DNA from: Polyangium sp. 15x6
GTDB taxonomy: Bacteria > Myxococcota_A > Polyangia > Polyangiales > Polyangiaceae
Reading direction: 5' to 3'
Assembly: GCF_029960785.1 (NCBI RefSeq)
Contig: NZ_JASBQE010000050.1
Location: forward strand, 1 to 64,000
Length of the DNA: 64,000 nucleotides
The position numbers and the translations under genes are program-made. The first letter of the stretch is position 1, and each line of letters opens with the position of its first letter. Under the pieces are notes generated by a model, which ran no database searches, was not told the DNA's origin, and worked only from the letters and a program-made list of their open reading frames with translations. This document shows, in pieces, positions 26,518 through 35,904 of the stretch.

Positions 26518-27303
26518 ATGCCCCACGTCGATCTGAATGGCCAGAAGATTTTCTACGAGGATTCCGGCGGCGACGGACCGCCCGTCGTCCTCGCGCATGG
26601 CTTCTTGATGGATCTCACGATGTTCGATCCGCAGATCTCGGTCCTCGCGCCCGAGTTCCGCGTGATCCGCTTCGACGCCCGCGGCTTCGGCCGCACGCAG
26701 AGCGACGGCAATCGCTTCACCTACTGGGACTCGGTCGAGGACTGCATTCGGCTCCTCGATCACCTCGGCATCGAGCGCGCCGTCGTCGGCGGCATGTCCC
26801 AGGGCGGCTTTCTCGCGCTGCGCGCCGCCTTGAAGTGGCCCGATCGCGTGAAGGCCCTCGTCCTCATCAACACGCAGGGCGGCGTCGACGACGCCGAGAC
26901 CCTCGCCGGGAACCGCGGCATGCTGGAGACCTGGCGGCAGCAAGGCCCGATCGATCCGATCGTCCACGCGATCGCCGGCCTCATCCTCGGCGCGCCCGAG
27001 CACTGGGAGCCGTGGGTCTCGACGTGGCGAAAGACCCCGATCGAGGGCCTCGTGGCGCCCACGCTCGCCCTCATCGAGCGCGAGGACATCACCGATCGCC
27101 TCGCGGAGATCAAGCAGCCCGCCATCGTCTTCCACGGCGACGCGGACCTCGCGATTTCGATGGAGCGCGGCCGCCTGCTCGCGGACAAACTCTCGGGTTG
27201 CAAGAATTTCGTCACGGTGAAAGGCGCCGCCCACGCGTCGAACCTCACCCACGCCGATCAGGTGAACCCGCCGCTCCTCGCGTTCCTCCGCGCGTACGCG
27301 TGA
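26518..27303 (+). CDS. Alpha/beta hydrolase
   Basis: 261 aa from ATG 26518 (MPHVDLNG). It has the HGFLMD oxyanion motif, DARGFGRTQSDG, the nucleophile elbow GMSQGG (Ser near 97), the acid in FHGDADLAIS and the catalytic His in GAAHASNL. The length and cap region fit single-domain esterase/lactonase-type hydrolases. There is no signal peptide. The substrate is unknown. It is divergent from the epimerase. Confidence 0.88.
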   Translation: MPHVDLNGQKIFYEDSGGDGPPVVLAHGFLMDLTMFDPQISVLAPEFRVIRFDARGFGRTQSDGNRFTYWDSVEDCIRLLDHLGIERAVVGGMSQGGFLALRAALKWPDRVKALVLINTQGGVDDAETLAGNRGMLETWRQQGPIDPIVHAIAGLILGAPEHWEPWVSTWRKTPIEGLVAPTLALIEREDITDRLAEIKQPAIVFHGDADLAISMERGRLLADKLSGCKNFVTVKGAAHASNLTHADQVNPPLLAFLRAYA

Positions 27304-27362
27304 GTTTGCCGGACTGAACATCCGAGCAGACAAACCGGGGCCGTCGCGCTAGGATGCGCGGC

Positions 27363-28385
27363 ATGCCGCGCCCCGTGCAGAACCCGCCGAACCCCTGGGC
27401 GAAGACCGAGGTCGAGTGGCTCGACGAGCCGCCGAACGCGACGCTCCAGGTCTTCGAGGAGGAGGCCCGCTCGATCCTCTCCGAGAACGAGAGCCCGGAT
27501 CTGCCCTTCCGCTTCAGCCTGAACCCCTACCGCGGCTGCATCCACGCCTGCGCCTACTGTTATGCCCGCCCGAGCCACCAGTACCTCGGCTTCGGCGCGG
27601 GCACCGATTTCGATCGCAAGATCGTGGTCAAGACGAACGCGCCGCGCCTGCTCCGCGAGGCGTTCGAGAGGCCGAGCTGGCGCGGCGACGGGATCGTCCT
27701 GTCCGGAAATACGGATTGTTATCAGCCGCTCGAGGCGAGCTACGAGCTCACGCGGCAATGCCTGGAGGTTTGCCTCGCCTTCACGAATCCGGTCTCGATC
27801 ATCACGAAGAGCCGCCTCGTGGCGCGGGACGCGGGCCTCTTGGCGGAGCTCTCCCGGCGGGCGCGGGCGCACGTGTTCCTCAGCATCCCGTTCGCCGAGG
27901 ACGAAGACGGGCGCAAGATCGAGCCTTGGGCGAGCAAGACGAGCCTGCGCTTCGGCGCCATGCGCGCCCTCGCCGACGCGGGCGTCCCGGTCGGTATCGC
28001 CATTGCGCCGGTCATCCCGGGGCTCAACGATTCCGACATCGCGGAGCTCCTCGAACGCGCGCGGGAGGCGGGGGCGGAGGCGGCGTTCCTGCAGCCCCTC
28101 CGGCTCTCGGCCGAGGTCCTGCCCGTCTTCGAGGAGCGGCTCGCCGAGGCGTACCCGCTCCGGGTGCAGAAAATTCGCAATGCGATCCAGGAGATGCGCG
28201 GCGGGAAGATGAACGAGAGCGCGTTCGGGGCGCGCTTCTCGGGGCTCGGGCCCCGGTGGGCGATGATCGTGCGGATGTTCGAGGCCCATTGCGCGCGGCT
28301 CGGCCTGAACCGGGAGCGGATCACCCGTGAGGCAAAGACCACGTTCCAGCGGCCGAAGCGACAGCTCTCGCTCTTCGACGAGTGA
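27363..28385 (+). CDS. PA0069-family radical SAM protein
   Basis: 340 aa from ATG 27363 (AGGA 8 nt upstream); ATG 27354 is possible. RGCIHACAYCYARPSH carries the radical-SAM Cys triad (about 59, 63, 66), spaced C-x3-C-x2-C. FRFSLNPYRGC before it, and SGNTDCYQPLE and ITKSRLVARD after it, are typical of this spore-photoproduct-lyase-like family. It should bind a 4Fe-4S cluster and cleave S-adenosylmethionine; the substrate is unknown, and DNA repair has been suggested only from similarity. The end, QLSLFDE, is typical of the family. Confidence 0.85.
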   Translation: MPRPVQNPPNPWAKTEVEWLDEPPNATLQVFEEEARSILSENESPDLPFRFSLNPYRGCIHACAYCYARPSHQYLGFGAGTDFDRKIVVKTNAPRLLREAFERPSWRGDGIVLSGNTDCYQPLEASYELTRQCLEVCLAFTNPVSIITKSRLVARDAGLLAELSRRARAHVFLSIPFAEDEDGRKIEPWASKTSLRFGAMRALADAGVPVGIAIAPVIPGLNDSDIAELLERAREAGAEAAFLQPLRLSAEVLPVFEERLAEAYPLRVQKIRNAIQEMRGGKMNESAFGARFSGLGPRWAMIVRMFEAHCARLGLNRERITREAKTTFQRPKRQLSLFDE

Positions 28386-28717
28386 TCCGCGAAACCGACC
28401 ACGATACCATGGCCCGGGGCCGCGGCGCGCCGTTTTCCCTCCCGCGCCGCCCCGGGCCTCGAAATGGGCGAACCGAGAACCCGCCAGGTTACCACCGCCG
28501 GCGGACGGGCGACCATGAGAATCTACGCTGCGCCACCAATTCGGTCATGAAGTGAGATCCAGTTCACGGACCTCGCGCCTGCGCTCGATTCGACGCGGAA
28601 AATGAAGGAACGCGACGGCGGTCGGGTTACGCTGGAGATGGTCACTGCGTAACGACGTCCGGCGCCGCACCCCCACCCGGCGTGCACGTCTCCGCAGTGT
28701 CGGAGGTGAGGTGTGTC
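28386..28717. other. 332-bp intergenic region before NlpC/P60 gene
   Basis: It holds a strong GC-rich hairpin (listed separately) near the radical SAM stop. The rest has no open frame with a start signal and no clear promoter boxes. The ribosome site GGAGGTGAGG of the next gene lies at its 3' end. Confidence 0.5.
28411..28458. terminator. GC-rich hairpin after radical SAM gene
   Basis: GGCCCGGGG (28411-28419) pairs with CCCCGGGCC (28450-28458), and CGGCGCG (28423-28429) pairs with CGCGCCG (28443-28449), with a 3-nt bulge. There is no T-run, so it may work by pausing rather than as a classical intrinsic terminator. Confidence 0.45.
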
Positions 28718-29908
28718 ATGGCCAAGAGCCTGTCCCTGTTCCGTATTTCCGCCGCTCTTCTCCCCTGTGCGACGATCGCCGCGACCCTGCCGAGCTGCAT
28801 CCTCGACGAGGAGGAGCCGAATGATATCGCGCAGTTCGGCCACGATTGGCAGGACGACGGCGACGACGAATCCAAGCTGGCCGCGTTCGAGGAAGAGGAC
28901 GAACCCGAGGACGTCGAGCCGGACGATGTCGATGCCAAAGGAAAGAAGAGCAGTGGTAACCCGAGTCCCCAGGCGGGTGCGGCGTGTACCACGGTGGCCA
29001 CCTTCAAATATGCAACGTCGGGGGACGTCACGACCGCCTCGATCAACACGACCGTCGTCGCCTGGTTCACGAAAGGCTCCTATACGGTCCGGATGACCGG
29101 TCCTTCGCGGACCTTCTCCGCCGGGGTGACCGGCGTGCCCTCCGTCACCACGACGATGTGGATTCGCACGCTCGCCACGCCCTTCGACCCCGTCACGATG
29201 GGGACCACGGCGCGCAGCGCATGGCTGAACGCCGCGCGCGTCGTCAATTGCGTGACGGGGACCTCGGACATCCTCGCCGTCGCTTACGAATACATCGAGG
29301 GCGCCTCGAAGGACGCTGCCTACGCGAACGGCGCGGACTTCCACGATTATCTTGGCCTTTCGTGGGACCCCGCCGACGGGAACATCGTCGCGGCGGATGC
29401 CACCCAGCTCGGCAGGATCGATTGCTCGGGCTTCTTGCGGCTCGTCTTCGGCTTCCGCGCGAATTTTCTTTATAGCGGCCTGGAGGCGAAGATCCCGATG
29501 TCGTTTTACGTGCCGGGCACGCTCACCCGCGCGAGCAAGGATCAATATCAATCGGGGCCGGGCAAGATCATCGTTCCTTTCCGCACCCAGCCCACGGGCG
29601 CCGTCGCCTTCAACGGCACGCCCACGACGACGGAGCTCTCGGCCATCCAGGTCGGCGATATCGTATTTTTCGATTCGAGCTGTGATTACGCGGTGTCCTC
29701 CCCCTCGTGCGGCACGGACTGGACCTCGATCAGCCACACCGGGATCTACGTCGGCCAGGACTCCGCGAACAACGCCCGCTTCCTCTCGTCCCGCTCGACG
29801 GCGAACGGCCCGACGGTCGCGAACACGGGCGGCTGGTCGGTCTTCAACAATGCCACCGGCATCTCCGGGACCTACCCGAAGCGCTTCCGCGGCGCGCGTC
29901 GGTTCTGA
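28718..29908 (+). CDS. NlpC/P60-like lipoprotein, paralog A
   Basis: 396 aa. ATG 28718 follows GGAGGTGAGG. The lipobox LPSC is at the end of the leader (Cys near 27). A highly acidic linker with EEDEPEDVEPDDVD-type runs spans about 28-80. Then comes a domain that opens with ATFKYATSGD and includes AWFTKGSYTVRM. The C-terminal third has DCSGFLRLVFG (catalytic Cys near 236) and SHTGIYVG (catalytic His near 340), the NlpC/P60 Cys-His pair of cell-wall peptidases. It ends in YPKRFRGARRF. It would be anchored in a membrane facing the periplasm or surface. A paralog lies 119 nt downstream. Confidence 0.75.
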   Translation: MAKSLSLFRISAALLPCATIAATLPSCILDEEEPNDIAQFGHDWQDDGDDESKLAAFEEEDEPEDVEPDDVDAKGKKSSGNPSPQAGAACTTVATFKYATSGDVTTASINTTVVAWFTKGSYTVRMTGPSRTFSAGVTGVPSVTTTMWIRTLATPFDPVTMGTTARSAWLNAARVVNCVTGTSDILAVAYEYIEGASKDAAYANGADFHDYLGLSWDPADGNIVAADATQLGRIDCSGFLRLVFGFRANFLYSGLEAKIPMSFYVPGTLTRASKDQYQSGPGKIIVPFRTQPTGAVAFNGTPTTTELSAIQVGDIVFFDSSCDYAVSSPSCGTDWTSISHTGIYVGQDSANNARFLSSRSTANGPTVANTGGWSVFNNATGISGTYPKRFRGARRF

Positions 29909-30027
29909 TCCGCAAATTCGGCCGGCACACCCCTTGCAGCTTATCGTAGCCGAACCACGCCGCCTCCCCCGGCGGCAGGCGCGGAAGCCCCGGCGCCGCG
30001 AAACCCCGACCCTCGGAGGTTCCCCCC

Positions 30028-31203
30028 ATGGCCACGATGCTCGCTGCACTTCGGTCTTTTGCCAGCGTCCTCGTCCCCGGAATCACGCTCGCCGCGACCC
30101 TCACCGGTTGCTTCGGCGGGGGTGGAAAAGATGCGCCCCCCCCCGCGGGCCAGGACGTGGAAATCACGGACGGTGACGAGCCCGACGAGACGGGCGGAGA
30201 CGAGACGACGACGCCGCCGCCCGACGACGAGCCGGTCGTGGAGACGGAGGACGAACCGCAAGACGCGGGGCCGTGCGCGAAGGTCGCGACGTTCACGTTC
30301 ACGAAATCGGGGGACACGAAGATCGCGTCGATCGACGGCGAGCCGGTCGCGTGGTTCACGCAGGGCGGGTATTCGGTGCGGATGATCGGGGCATCGCGCA
30401 CGTTCGACGCGGGGGACAAGTCGGTCGCCACGGTCACGACGACGTCGTGGGTGCGGACGCTGAGCGAGCCGTTCGACATGGAGAAGACCTCGGAGACGAT
30501 GCTCTCGGCGTGGCTCAATGCGGCCCGCGGCGTCAACTGCGACGCCGGCACGACCGACGTGCTCGCCATCTCCTACGACTACGTGGAGGGCGGCTCCGAG
30601 GACGCGCGGTACGCGCTCGGCGCCGATTTCCATGACTTCCTCGGCATCGACTGGGATCCCATCGACGCGCTGAAGATCCTGCCGGACCTCGGGTTCGAAG
30701 GCGCGCTCGACTGCTCGGGCTACATGCGCCTCGTCTGGGGCAGCCGCACGAACTTCACGTTCGAAGGGAAGGACGCGAGCATCCCGCTTTCCCTGAAGTC
30801 GCTCACCGGTCACCTGCCGCGCTCGAGCGAGGACATGTACCGGTCCGGCACGGGCAAGATCATCGTCCCCTTCCGCACGCAGCCCGCCGGCGCGCCCTCC
30901 TTCCAGGGCGCCCCGACCACGACCGAGCTCGCCTCGATCGAGCCGGGAGACCTCGTCTTCTTCGACACGTCGTGCAACTACGCGATCGCCACGGCCATCC
31001 TCTGCGGCAAGAATCCGAGCGCGATCAGCCACGTCGGCATGTTCGTGGGGCGCGATAGCGGCGGGAACTACCGCTTCATTTCGAGCCGCACGACGGCCAA
31101 CGGCCCGACGGTGGGCAACACGGGCGGCTGGTCGATCTTCAACGGCGGCGTCGACGGCACGGGCTCGTACCCGCAGCGCTTCCGCGGCGCCCGCCGGATC
31201 TGA
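30028..31203 (+). CDS. NlpC/P60-like lipoprotein, paralog B
   Basis: 391 aa. GGAGG lies 8 nt before the ATG. The lipobox LTGC is near residue 26, followed by an acidic, Pro-rich linker (about 30-82). The rest aligns with the upstream paralog throughout, roughly half the residues identical by eye: AWFTQGGYSVRM, LSAWLNAARGVNC, ADFHDFLGIDWDP, DCSGYMRLVWG (Cys near 229), GKIIVPFRTQP and SHVGMFVG (His near 335), ending YPQRFRGARRI. The linkers differ strongly while the catalytic part is conserved. This looks like tandem duplication followed by divergence. The domain before the peptidase core is not one I recognise. Confidence 0.75.
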   Translation: MATMLAALRSFASVLVPGITLAATLTGCFGGGGKDAPPPAGQDVEITDGDEPDETGGDETTTPPPDDEPVVETEDEPQDAGPCAKVATFTFTKSGDTKIASIDGEPVAWFTQGGYSVRMIGASRTFDAGDKSVATVTTTSWVRTLSEPFDMEKTSETMLSAWLNAARGVNCDAGTTDVLAISYDYVEGGSEDARYALGADFHDFLGIDWDPIDALKILPDLGFEGALDCSGYMRLVWGSRTNFTFEGKDASIPLSLKSLTGHLPRSSEDMYRSGTGKIIVPFRTQPAGAPSFQGAPTTTELASIEPGDLVFFDTSCNYAIATAILCGKNPSAISHVGMFVGRDSGGNYRFISSRTTANGPTVGNTGGWSIFNGGVDGTGSYPQRFRGARRI

Positions 31204-31221
31204 ACCGAGCTCCCGGGGGGG

Positions 31222-31239
31222 TGAGGCTCCGACGCCTCA
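31222..31239. terminator. Small hairpin after paralog B
   Basis: TGAGGC (31222-31227) pairs with GCCTCA (31234-31239) around a 6-nt loop, 20 nt past the stop. There is no T-run, so the support is weak. Confidence 0.3.
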
Positions 31240-31403
31240 GGTACGTAAGACAAACCTGGATCTCCACTTATCCACCTGGATCACGGATGCACCAGGACCC
31301 CGGATCCTGATTCCTGCGTCTGGCGGCCTGGCTGGGCTTCCCGCGGGCCACTCCCGGTGCCAGGTTTCCCTCGGGGCGGTTCAACCGAGGGGAGGCGAGG
31401 GGG

Positions 31404-32309
31404 GTGGAACGCTTCGACGTGCTCATCGTCGGCGGAGGTCCGGCCGGACTCGGTGCGGCGCTGATTCTGGGGCGCTGCCGTCGCAAGGTGCTGGTCTGCG
31501 ACGCCGGGACCCCTCGCAATGCGCCCGCGCGAGGCATTCACGGGCTCCTCGGGCACGACGGTTTGCCCCCGGCGGAGCTCTTGCGCCGCGGGCGCGAGGA
31601 AGCCCGGCGATACGGCGTCACGATTCGCGACGTCGAGGTCTGCGACGTCCGCCGGAGCGGGCATGGATTCGAGGCCGAGCTCGCGGACGGCGGCCGGGTC
31701 GAGGCGCGCAAGATCGTGCTCGCGACGGGGATGCTCGACGTCATTCCCTCGATCGAGGGCATCATCAAGTATTACGGGCGCGGCGTGTACCATTGCCCGA
31801 TCTGCGACGGCTGGGAATGCCGGGACCAGCCGATCGGCGTCCTCGGCCCCGCGCACCGCGCGATTCGTGCTGCATTGCTGCTCCTCGGCTGGAGCGACGA
31901 CGTGGTCGTCTTCACGCACGGCCCAGCCGCGCTGACGGACGACGACAGGCGCCTGCTCGAAAAACATCGAATCGGATTGCGGGAGACGCCCATCACGCGG
32001 CTCGAAGGCGACGGCGAGGAGCTTTCGCGGGTCGTGCTCGAGGACTGCGAGGTCGTGCCGCGGCGGGCGATCTTCCTGAAGACGGGCGAGGTGCCTCGAT
32101 CGGACCTGCCCACGAAGCTCGGTTGCAAGATCAACGGCGACGGGACGACGGAGGCGGAGTTCCACGGGAGCACGGAATCCGAAGGCGTCTTCGTGGTGGG
32201 TGACGCTTCGCCGCGGGTCCAGCTCGTCAGCGTGGCGCAGGCCGAAGGGGCGGCCGCCGCCGTCCGCATCAATGCCATCTTGCAGGCCGAGGACCTCGCA
32301 TCTCGTTGA
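31404..32309 (+). CDS. Thioredoxin reductase-like FAD/NAD(P) oxidoreductase
   Basis: 301 aa from GTG 31404. GGGPAGLGAALILGR (about 10-24) binds FAD, KIVLATGMLDVIP is the middle motif and VFVVGDASPRVQLVSVAQAEG is the C-terminal FAD motif. A redox Cys pair CPICD (about 131 and 134) replaces the CATCD of thioredoxin reductase. The nucleotide-binding loop is weak (GVLGPAHRAIRAALLL lacks GGGxxA). This places it with the low-molecular-weight thioredoxin-reductase-like flavoproteins that often act on small-molecule disulfides or in secondary metabolism. The true partner is unknown. No thioredoxin is next to it. Confidence 0.8.
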   Translation: MERFDVLIVGGGPAGLGAALILGRCRRKVLVCDAGTPRNAPARGIHGLLGHDGLPPAELLRRGREEARRYGVTIRDVEVCDVRRSGHGFEAELADGGRVEARKIVLATGMLDVIPSIEGIIKYYGRGVYHCPICDGWECRDQPIGVLGPAHRAIRAALLLLGWSDDVVVFTHGPAALTDDDRRLLEKHRIGLRETPITRLEGDGEELSRVVLEDCEVVPRRAIFLKTGEVPRSDLPTKLGCKINGDGTTEAEFHGSTESEGVFVVGDASPRVQLVSVAQAEGAAAAVRINAILQAEDLASR

Positions 32310-32358
32310 GCGTGTGAGAGTGGAAGACATCCCCCTGTCCATTTGATAGGGTGCGGCA

Positions 32359-34680
32359 ATGTCCGCGTCCTCCCCCGTCCCCGATGCCGAGGCCGCCGTC
32401 CCCGATGCATCGGCCTCGCACGCGCCTCACGAGCCCTATGTACCCGCGCGCGAGAGCCCACGCGAGCTCACCGTGCGCGCCGTGGCGCTCGGCGCGCTGC
32501 TCGGCATCGTCTTCGCCGCCTCCTCGGTCTACCTCGCCCTCAAGGTCGGCTTGACCGTCTCGGCGTCCATTCCGATCGCCGTCATGTCGATCACGATCTT
32601 CCGCTTCTTCGGACGCGCGACGATCCTGGAGAACAACATCGTCCAGACGACGGGCTCCGCGGGCGAGTCGATCGCGGCGGGCGTGGCATTCACGCTGCCG
32701 TCGCTCCTGCTCATGGGCTACGACCTCGCGGCGGGCCGGGTGCTCCTGCTCTCCGTGCTCGGCGGCTTGCTCGGCGTGCTGATGATGATCCCGCTCCGGC
32801 ACGGGCTCATCGTGGAGGAGCACGGAAAACTGACATACCCCGAGGGCACGGCCTGCGCCGACGTGCTCGTCGTGGGCGAGACGGGCGGCACGAACGCGAA
32901 GACCGTGTTCGCGGGCTTCGGGCTCGGGTTTCTGTACAAGCTCCTCGGCGACCCGCTGAAGCTCTTCAACATGAACCCCGCCCATCGGTTCACGAGCTGG
33001 AAGGGCGCGAGCGTCGCGGGGGAGCTCACGCCGGAAATGCTCGGCGTCGGCTACATCATCGGCCCGAAAACGGCGAGCACCACGATGGCGGGCGGCGTCC
33101 TCGCGTATCTCGTGCTCATCCCGCTCATCGCGTTCTTCGGCGACAGGATCGATAGCCCGATTTTCCCGGCGACGACGCTCATTCGCGACATGTCGCCGAA
33201 CGACATCCGCAGCCGGTACGTGCTTTACATCGGCGCGGGCGCGGTGGCGACGGGCGGCTTCATCAGCCTCGGCCGCGCGCTGCCCACGATCGTCAAGGCG
33301 TTCCGGAGCGGCATCAAGAGCTTCCGCGCGGGCAAGGCGGCGAAGGAGGTGCCGCGCACGGAGAAGGACCTGCCGTTCTCGGTGGTCGTGTATGGCCTCG
33401 TCGCGCTCCTGCTCGCGATATGGCTCGCGCCCATGCTCGGGATCACGCTGCCCACGGCCATTCTGATCATGCTCTTCGGCTTCGTGTTCGTGACCGTCTC
33501 CTCGCGGATCTGCGGCGAGATCGGCTCGTCGTCGAACCCGATCTCGGGCATGACGGTGGCGACGCTGCTCATCACGTGCCTGCTCTTCCTGGCGATGGGC
33601 TGGGTCGGCGTGGAGCACCGGGCGATGGCGCTCTCGACGGCGGCGATCGTGTGCATCGCGGCCTCGAACGGCGGTGCGACGAGCCAGGACCTGAAGACGG
33701 GGTATCTCGTGGGCGCGACGCCGCGAAGGCAGCAGATTGGCCTGCTCGTCGGTGTCGTGACGAGCGCGCTCGTCATCGGCTACACGCTGCTCTTCCTCAA
33801 TGCGTCCTACACGACGCGGGCCGCCGAGACGTACGACGTGCCCATTCCGGTCGAGTCGATCACCGCGCAGGTGGAGAAGGGTCCGGACGGGAAGGACTAT
33901 CGCGTCGCTTATCAGCCGAACTCGGGCGCGGCCATTCCGCAAGGAAAATACCTGGTCGAGGAGTCGGGGAAGGTGGCGTTCGTCATCGACCCCGGCATCG
34001 GCGGGCGCGTGCCGCACGAGCCGAAGAAGCTCGAAGGCGACGTCGCCGTGCCCGAGAACGCGGCGAGCAAGGGCACGATGCTCGGCCCGGATCGCAAATC
34101 GTACACGGTCTTCGAGGTGGCCGAAGGCGGGGCGATGCACGCCGGGCGGTACCTCGGCGAGGACGGGAAGCTCGTCTACGAGCTGCGCGAGGTGAAGAAG
34201 CTCGACGCCCCGAAGGCGAGCCTCTTCGCGCTGATCATCGACGGCATTCTCACGCGCAAGCTGCCCTGGAGCCTCGTGCTCATCGGCGTGATGCTGGCGA
34301 TCGTGATGGAGCTCTGCGGCGTATCGGCGCTGCCGTTCGCGGTCGGCGTGTACCTGCCGATCTCGACGAGCGTGCCCATTTTCGTCGGCGGCATCGTGCG
34401 GTGGCTGGTCGACAGGAAGCGCGGGCAGGCGGGCGGCGACGAGGAGTTCAGCCCGGGCACGCTGCTCAGCTCGGGATACATCGCGGGCGGCGCGATCGCG
34501 GGCCTCGTCGCGGCGCTCGTCGCGGGGCTCGGCATGGAGCACAAGTTCGACCTCTCCACCGTGTTCACGCAGTTTTCGACCTCGAACCTCTCGGGCGTGA
34601 TCGCGTTCGGCGCGATCGCGGCCGCGCTTTACTGGGCCGCCGTTCGGGGGAAGTCGGCCGTCGGCAAGAACGAGGGTTGA
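32359..34680 (+). CDS. OPT-family oligopeptide transporter with soluble insert
   Basis: 773 aa inner-membrane protein with about 14-16 hydrophobic helices. The signatures are SVYLALKVGLTVSASIP, NNIVQTTGSAGESIAAG and LTYPEGTACADVL, all typical of OPT-family symporters taking up oligopeptides or metal-siderophore complexes. Residues about 495-615 form a hydrophilic insert between helices (ITAQVEKGPDGKDYRV to YELREVKKLDAP) rich in charged residues, probably a soluble domain. The last helices follow. It stands alone, without a peptidase or binding protein beside it. Confidence 0.88.
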   Translation: MSASSPVPDAEAAVPDASASHAPHEPYVPARESPRELTVRAVALGALLGIVFAASSVYLALKVGLTVSASIPIAVMSITIFRFFGRATILENNIVQTTGSAGESIAAGVAFTLPSLLLMGYDLAAGRVLLLSVLGGLLGVLMMIPLRHGLIVEEHGKLTYPEGTACADVLVVGETGGTNAKTVFAGFGLGFLYKLLGDPLKLFNMNPAHRFTSWKGASVAGELTPEMLGVGYIIGPKTASTTMAGGVLAYLVLIPLIAFFGDRIDSPIFPATTLIRDMSPNDIRSRYVLYIGAGAVATGGFISLGRALPTIVKAFRSGIKSFRAGKAAKEVPRTEKDLPFSVVVYGLVALLLAIWLAPMLGITLPTAILIMLFGFVFVTVSSRICGEIGSSSNPISGMTVATLLITCLLFLAMGWVGVEHRAMALSTAAIVCIAASNGGATSQDLKTGYLVGATPRRQQIGLLVGVVTSALVIGYTLLFLNASYTTRAAETYDVPIPVESITAQVEKGPDGKDYRVAYQPNSGAAIPQGKYLVEESGKVAFVIDPGIGGRVPHEPKKLEGDVAVPENAASKGTMLGPDRKSYTVFEVAEGGAMHAGRYLGEDGKLVYELREVKKLDAPKASLFALIIDGILTRKLPWSLVLIGVMLAIVMELCGVSALPFAVGVYLPISTSVPIFVGGIVRWLVDRKRGQAGGDEEFSPGTLLSSGYIAGGAIAGLVAALVAGLGMEHKFDLSTVFTQFSTSNLSGVIAFGAIAAALYWAAVRGKSAVGKNEG

Positions 34681-34723
34681 AGGGCCGGGGGGCGCGGCGC
34701 GGACCTTGCCAGCCGCCCCCCCG

Positions 34724-35461
34724 ATGTCTCCTCGAAACGTACTGAAATACCTCCTCGTCATCCTGTTTTTCCCCGCCTGCTCGGGCGGCGATCCCGAATC
34801 CTTCACCGAAGACCCCGAATTCCTCGCCGAAGAAACCGAATCCCTCGCCGAGGACGTATCCGCGATCGCGCGACGCTGCGAAGTCGGCTCCGATTGCGCC
34901 GCGGGGCTCGGCTGCGTCCAGGGTGTCTGCTCGCCGTGCAATCGTCACGCACACTGCGCGAGCGACGTGTGCGACCTTTACCAGGGCGGCCGGTGCATCC
35001 CCGAAAGAGACGTCCTTTACGTGGGCCGCAAGGTCGTCGTCGACTACGAAGAATGCGAACGCGCCACGGGCGCGAGGCACGATCCATTTTGCCAGATCCG
35101 GGACGCCATTCCTGCGCTGGGCAGCGGGAAAAAGGTGATCCGTGTCGCGCCGGGGTTCTATTTGCCATTCCACGTCAGCGCCGGCGAGGCGTTCACCGTC
35201 TACGGACCGGCCGGCGAGGGCGGGATCGCGCAGGTCACCGAGGAGGACGTGGGCGGATTGAGCGTGCGGGGCGGTGCGAACGTCGTGCTCGATGGGCTCG
35301 AGATCGGCCGCTATTCGTATCGCTCCGGCCTGCGCTGCGAGGGCCCGGGGACGCGGCTCGTCGTGCGGCGCAGCCAGATCTTCACCGACACGAGGGCGCC
35401 CATGCACTCGAATGGATGTGACCTGAAGCTCGAGCACACCGAGGTCTTCACCCGCGATTAG
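34724..35461 (+). CDS. Cys-rich lipoprotein with beta-helix-type domain, possibly truncated
   Basis: 245 aa from ATG 34724. The lipobox FPAC gives Cys near 19. An acidic stretch with a DPEFLAEETESLAED pattern follows, then six or more Cys in a short disulfide-rich module (CEVGSDCAAGLGCVQGVCSPC). The remainder (about 110-245) looks like the first turns of a right-handed parallel beta-helix (VIRVAPGFYLPFHVS; LDGLEIGRYSYRSGLRCEGP; LVVRRSQIFTDT). Such proteins are usually much longer, so the stop after EVFTRD may be premature. Its end overlaps the convergent merR gene by 14 nt. Confidence 0.65.
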   Translation: MSPRNVLKYLLVILFFPACSGGDPESFTEDPEFLAEETESLAEDVSAIARRCEVGSDCAAGLGCVQGVCSPCNRHAHCASDVCDLYQGGRCIPERDVLYVGRKVVVDYEECERATGARHDPFCQIRDAIPALGSGKKVIRVAPGFYLPFHVSAGEAFTVYGPAGEGGIAQVTEEDVGGLSVRGGANVVLDGLEIGRYSYRSGLRCEGPGTRLVVRRSQIFTDTRAPMHSNGCDLKLEHTEVFTRD

Positions 35462-35900
35462 TCCCGTTTCGTGGTGGCCGCGGAGCCCTCTTTTTTCGCG
35501 CTCCGAGAGCTCCAGATGCGGTGGCCCGAAGCAGGCGGCGGAAGGTGGGGCATTCCATGTGGCTCGGCGCGCGGCACGCAGCGGCGTGCCGGAGGCCGTC
35601 GCGCATGGCACTCAGTTCACGGATTGTCTTGTCGAGTTCGTCCGCCTTGGCCACGAGCATCTGCCGATCGATGTGCGGTCGCCCGTCCGGCGCGAACATG
35701 AGCGCGATCTCGTCGAGCGAAAAGCCGGCGGCGCGCCCCAGCGCGATCAGCGCCAGCCGCTCCAGCACGCCGGGCTCGAACAGACGGCGCAGGCCCCGCC
35801 TGCCGATCGAGGCGATGAGCCCCTTTTCCTCATAGAACCGCAGCGTCGAGGCAGGAACGCCGGACCGCTGCGCCACCTCGACGATGTCCAGGTTTCTCAC
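35448..35900 (-). CDS. MerR-family transcriptional regulator
   Basis: 150 aa from GTG 35900. The winged helix starts at once (LDIVEVAQRSGVPASTLRFYEEKGLI), followed by GRRGLRRLFEPGVLERLALI and a long dimer helix (DRQMLVAKADELDKTIREL). The C-terminus has AACRAPSHMECPTFRRLL, whose two Cys and His could bind a metal or sense redox state. It is divergent from a methyltransferase gene, with a perfect 14-bp palindrome between them. It should bind there and twist the 19-bp spacer promoter. The effector is unknown. Confidence 0.85.
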   Translation of the reverse strand: MRNLDIVEVAQRSGVPASTLRFYEEKGLIASIGRRGLRRLFEPGVLERLALIALGRAAGFSLDEIALMFAPDGRPHIDRQMLVAKADELDKTIRELSAMRDGLRHAAACRAPSHMECPTFRRLLRATASGALGARKKRAPRPPRNGTNRG

Positions 35901-35904
35901 CCTC

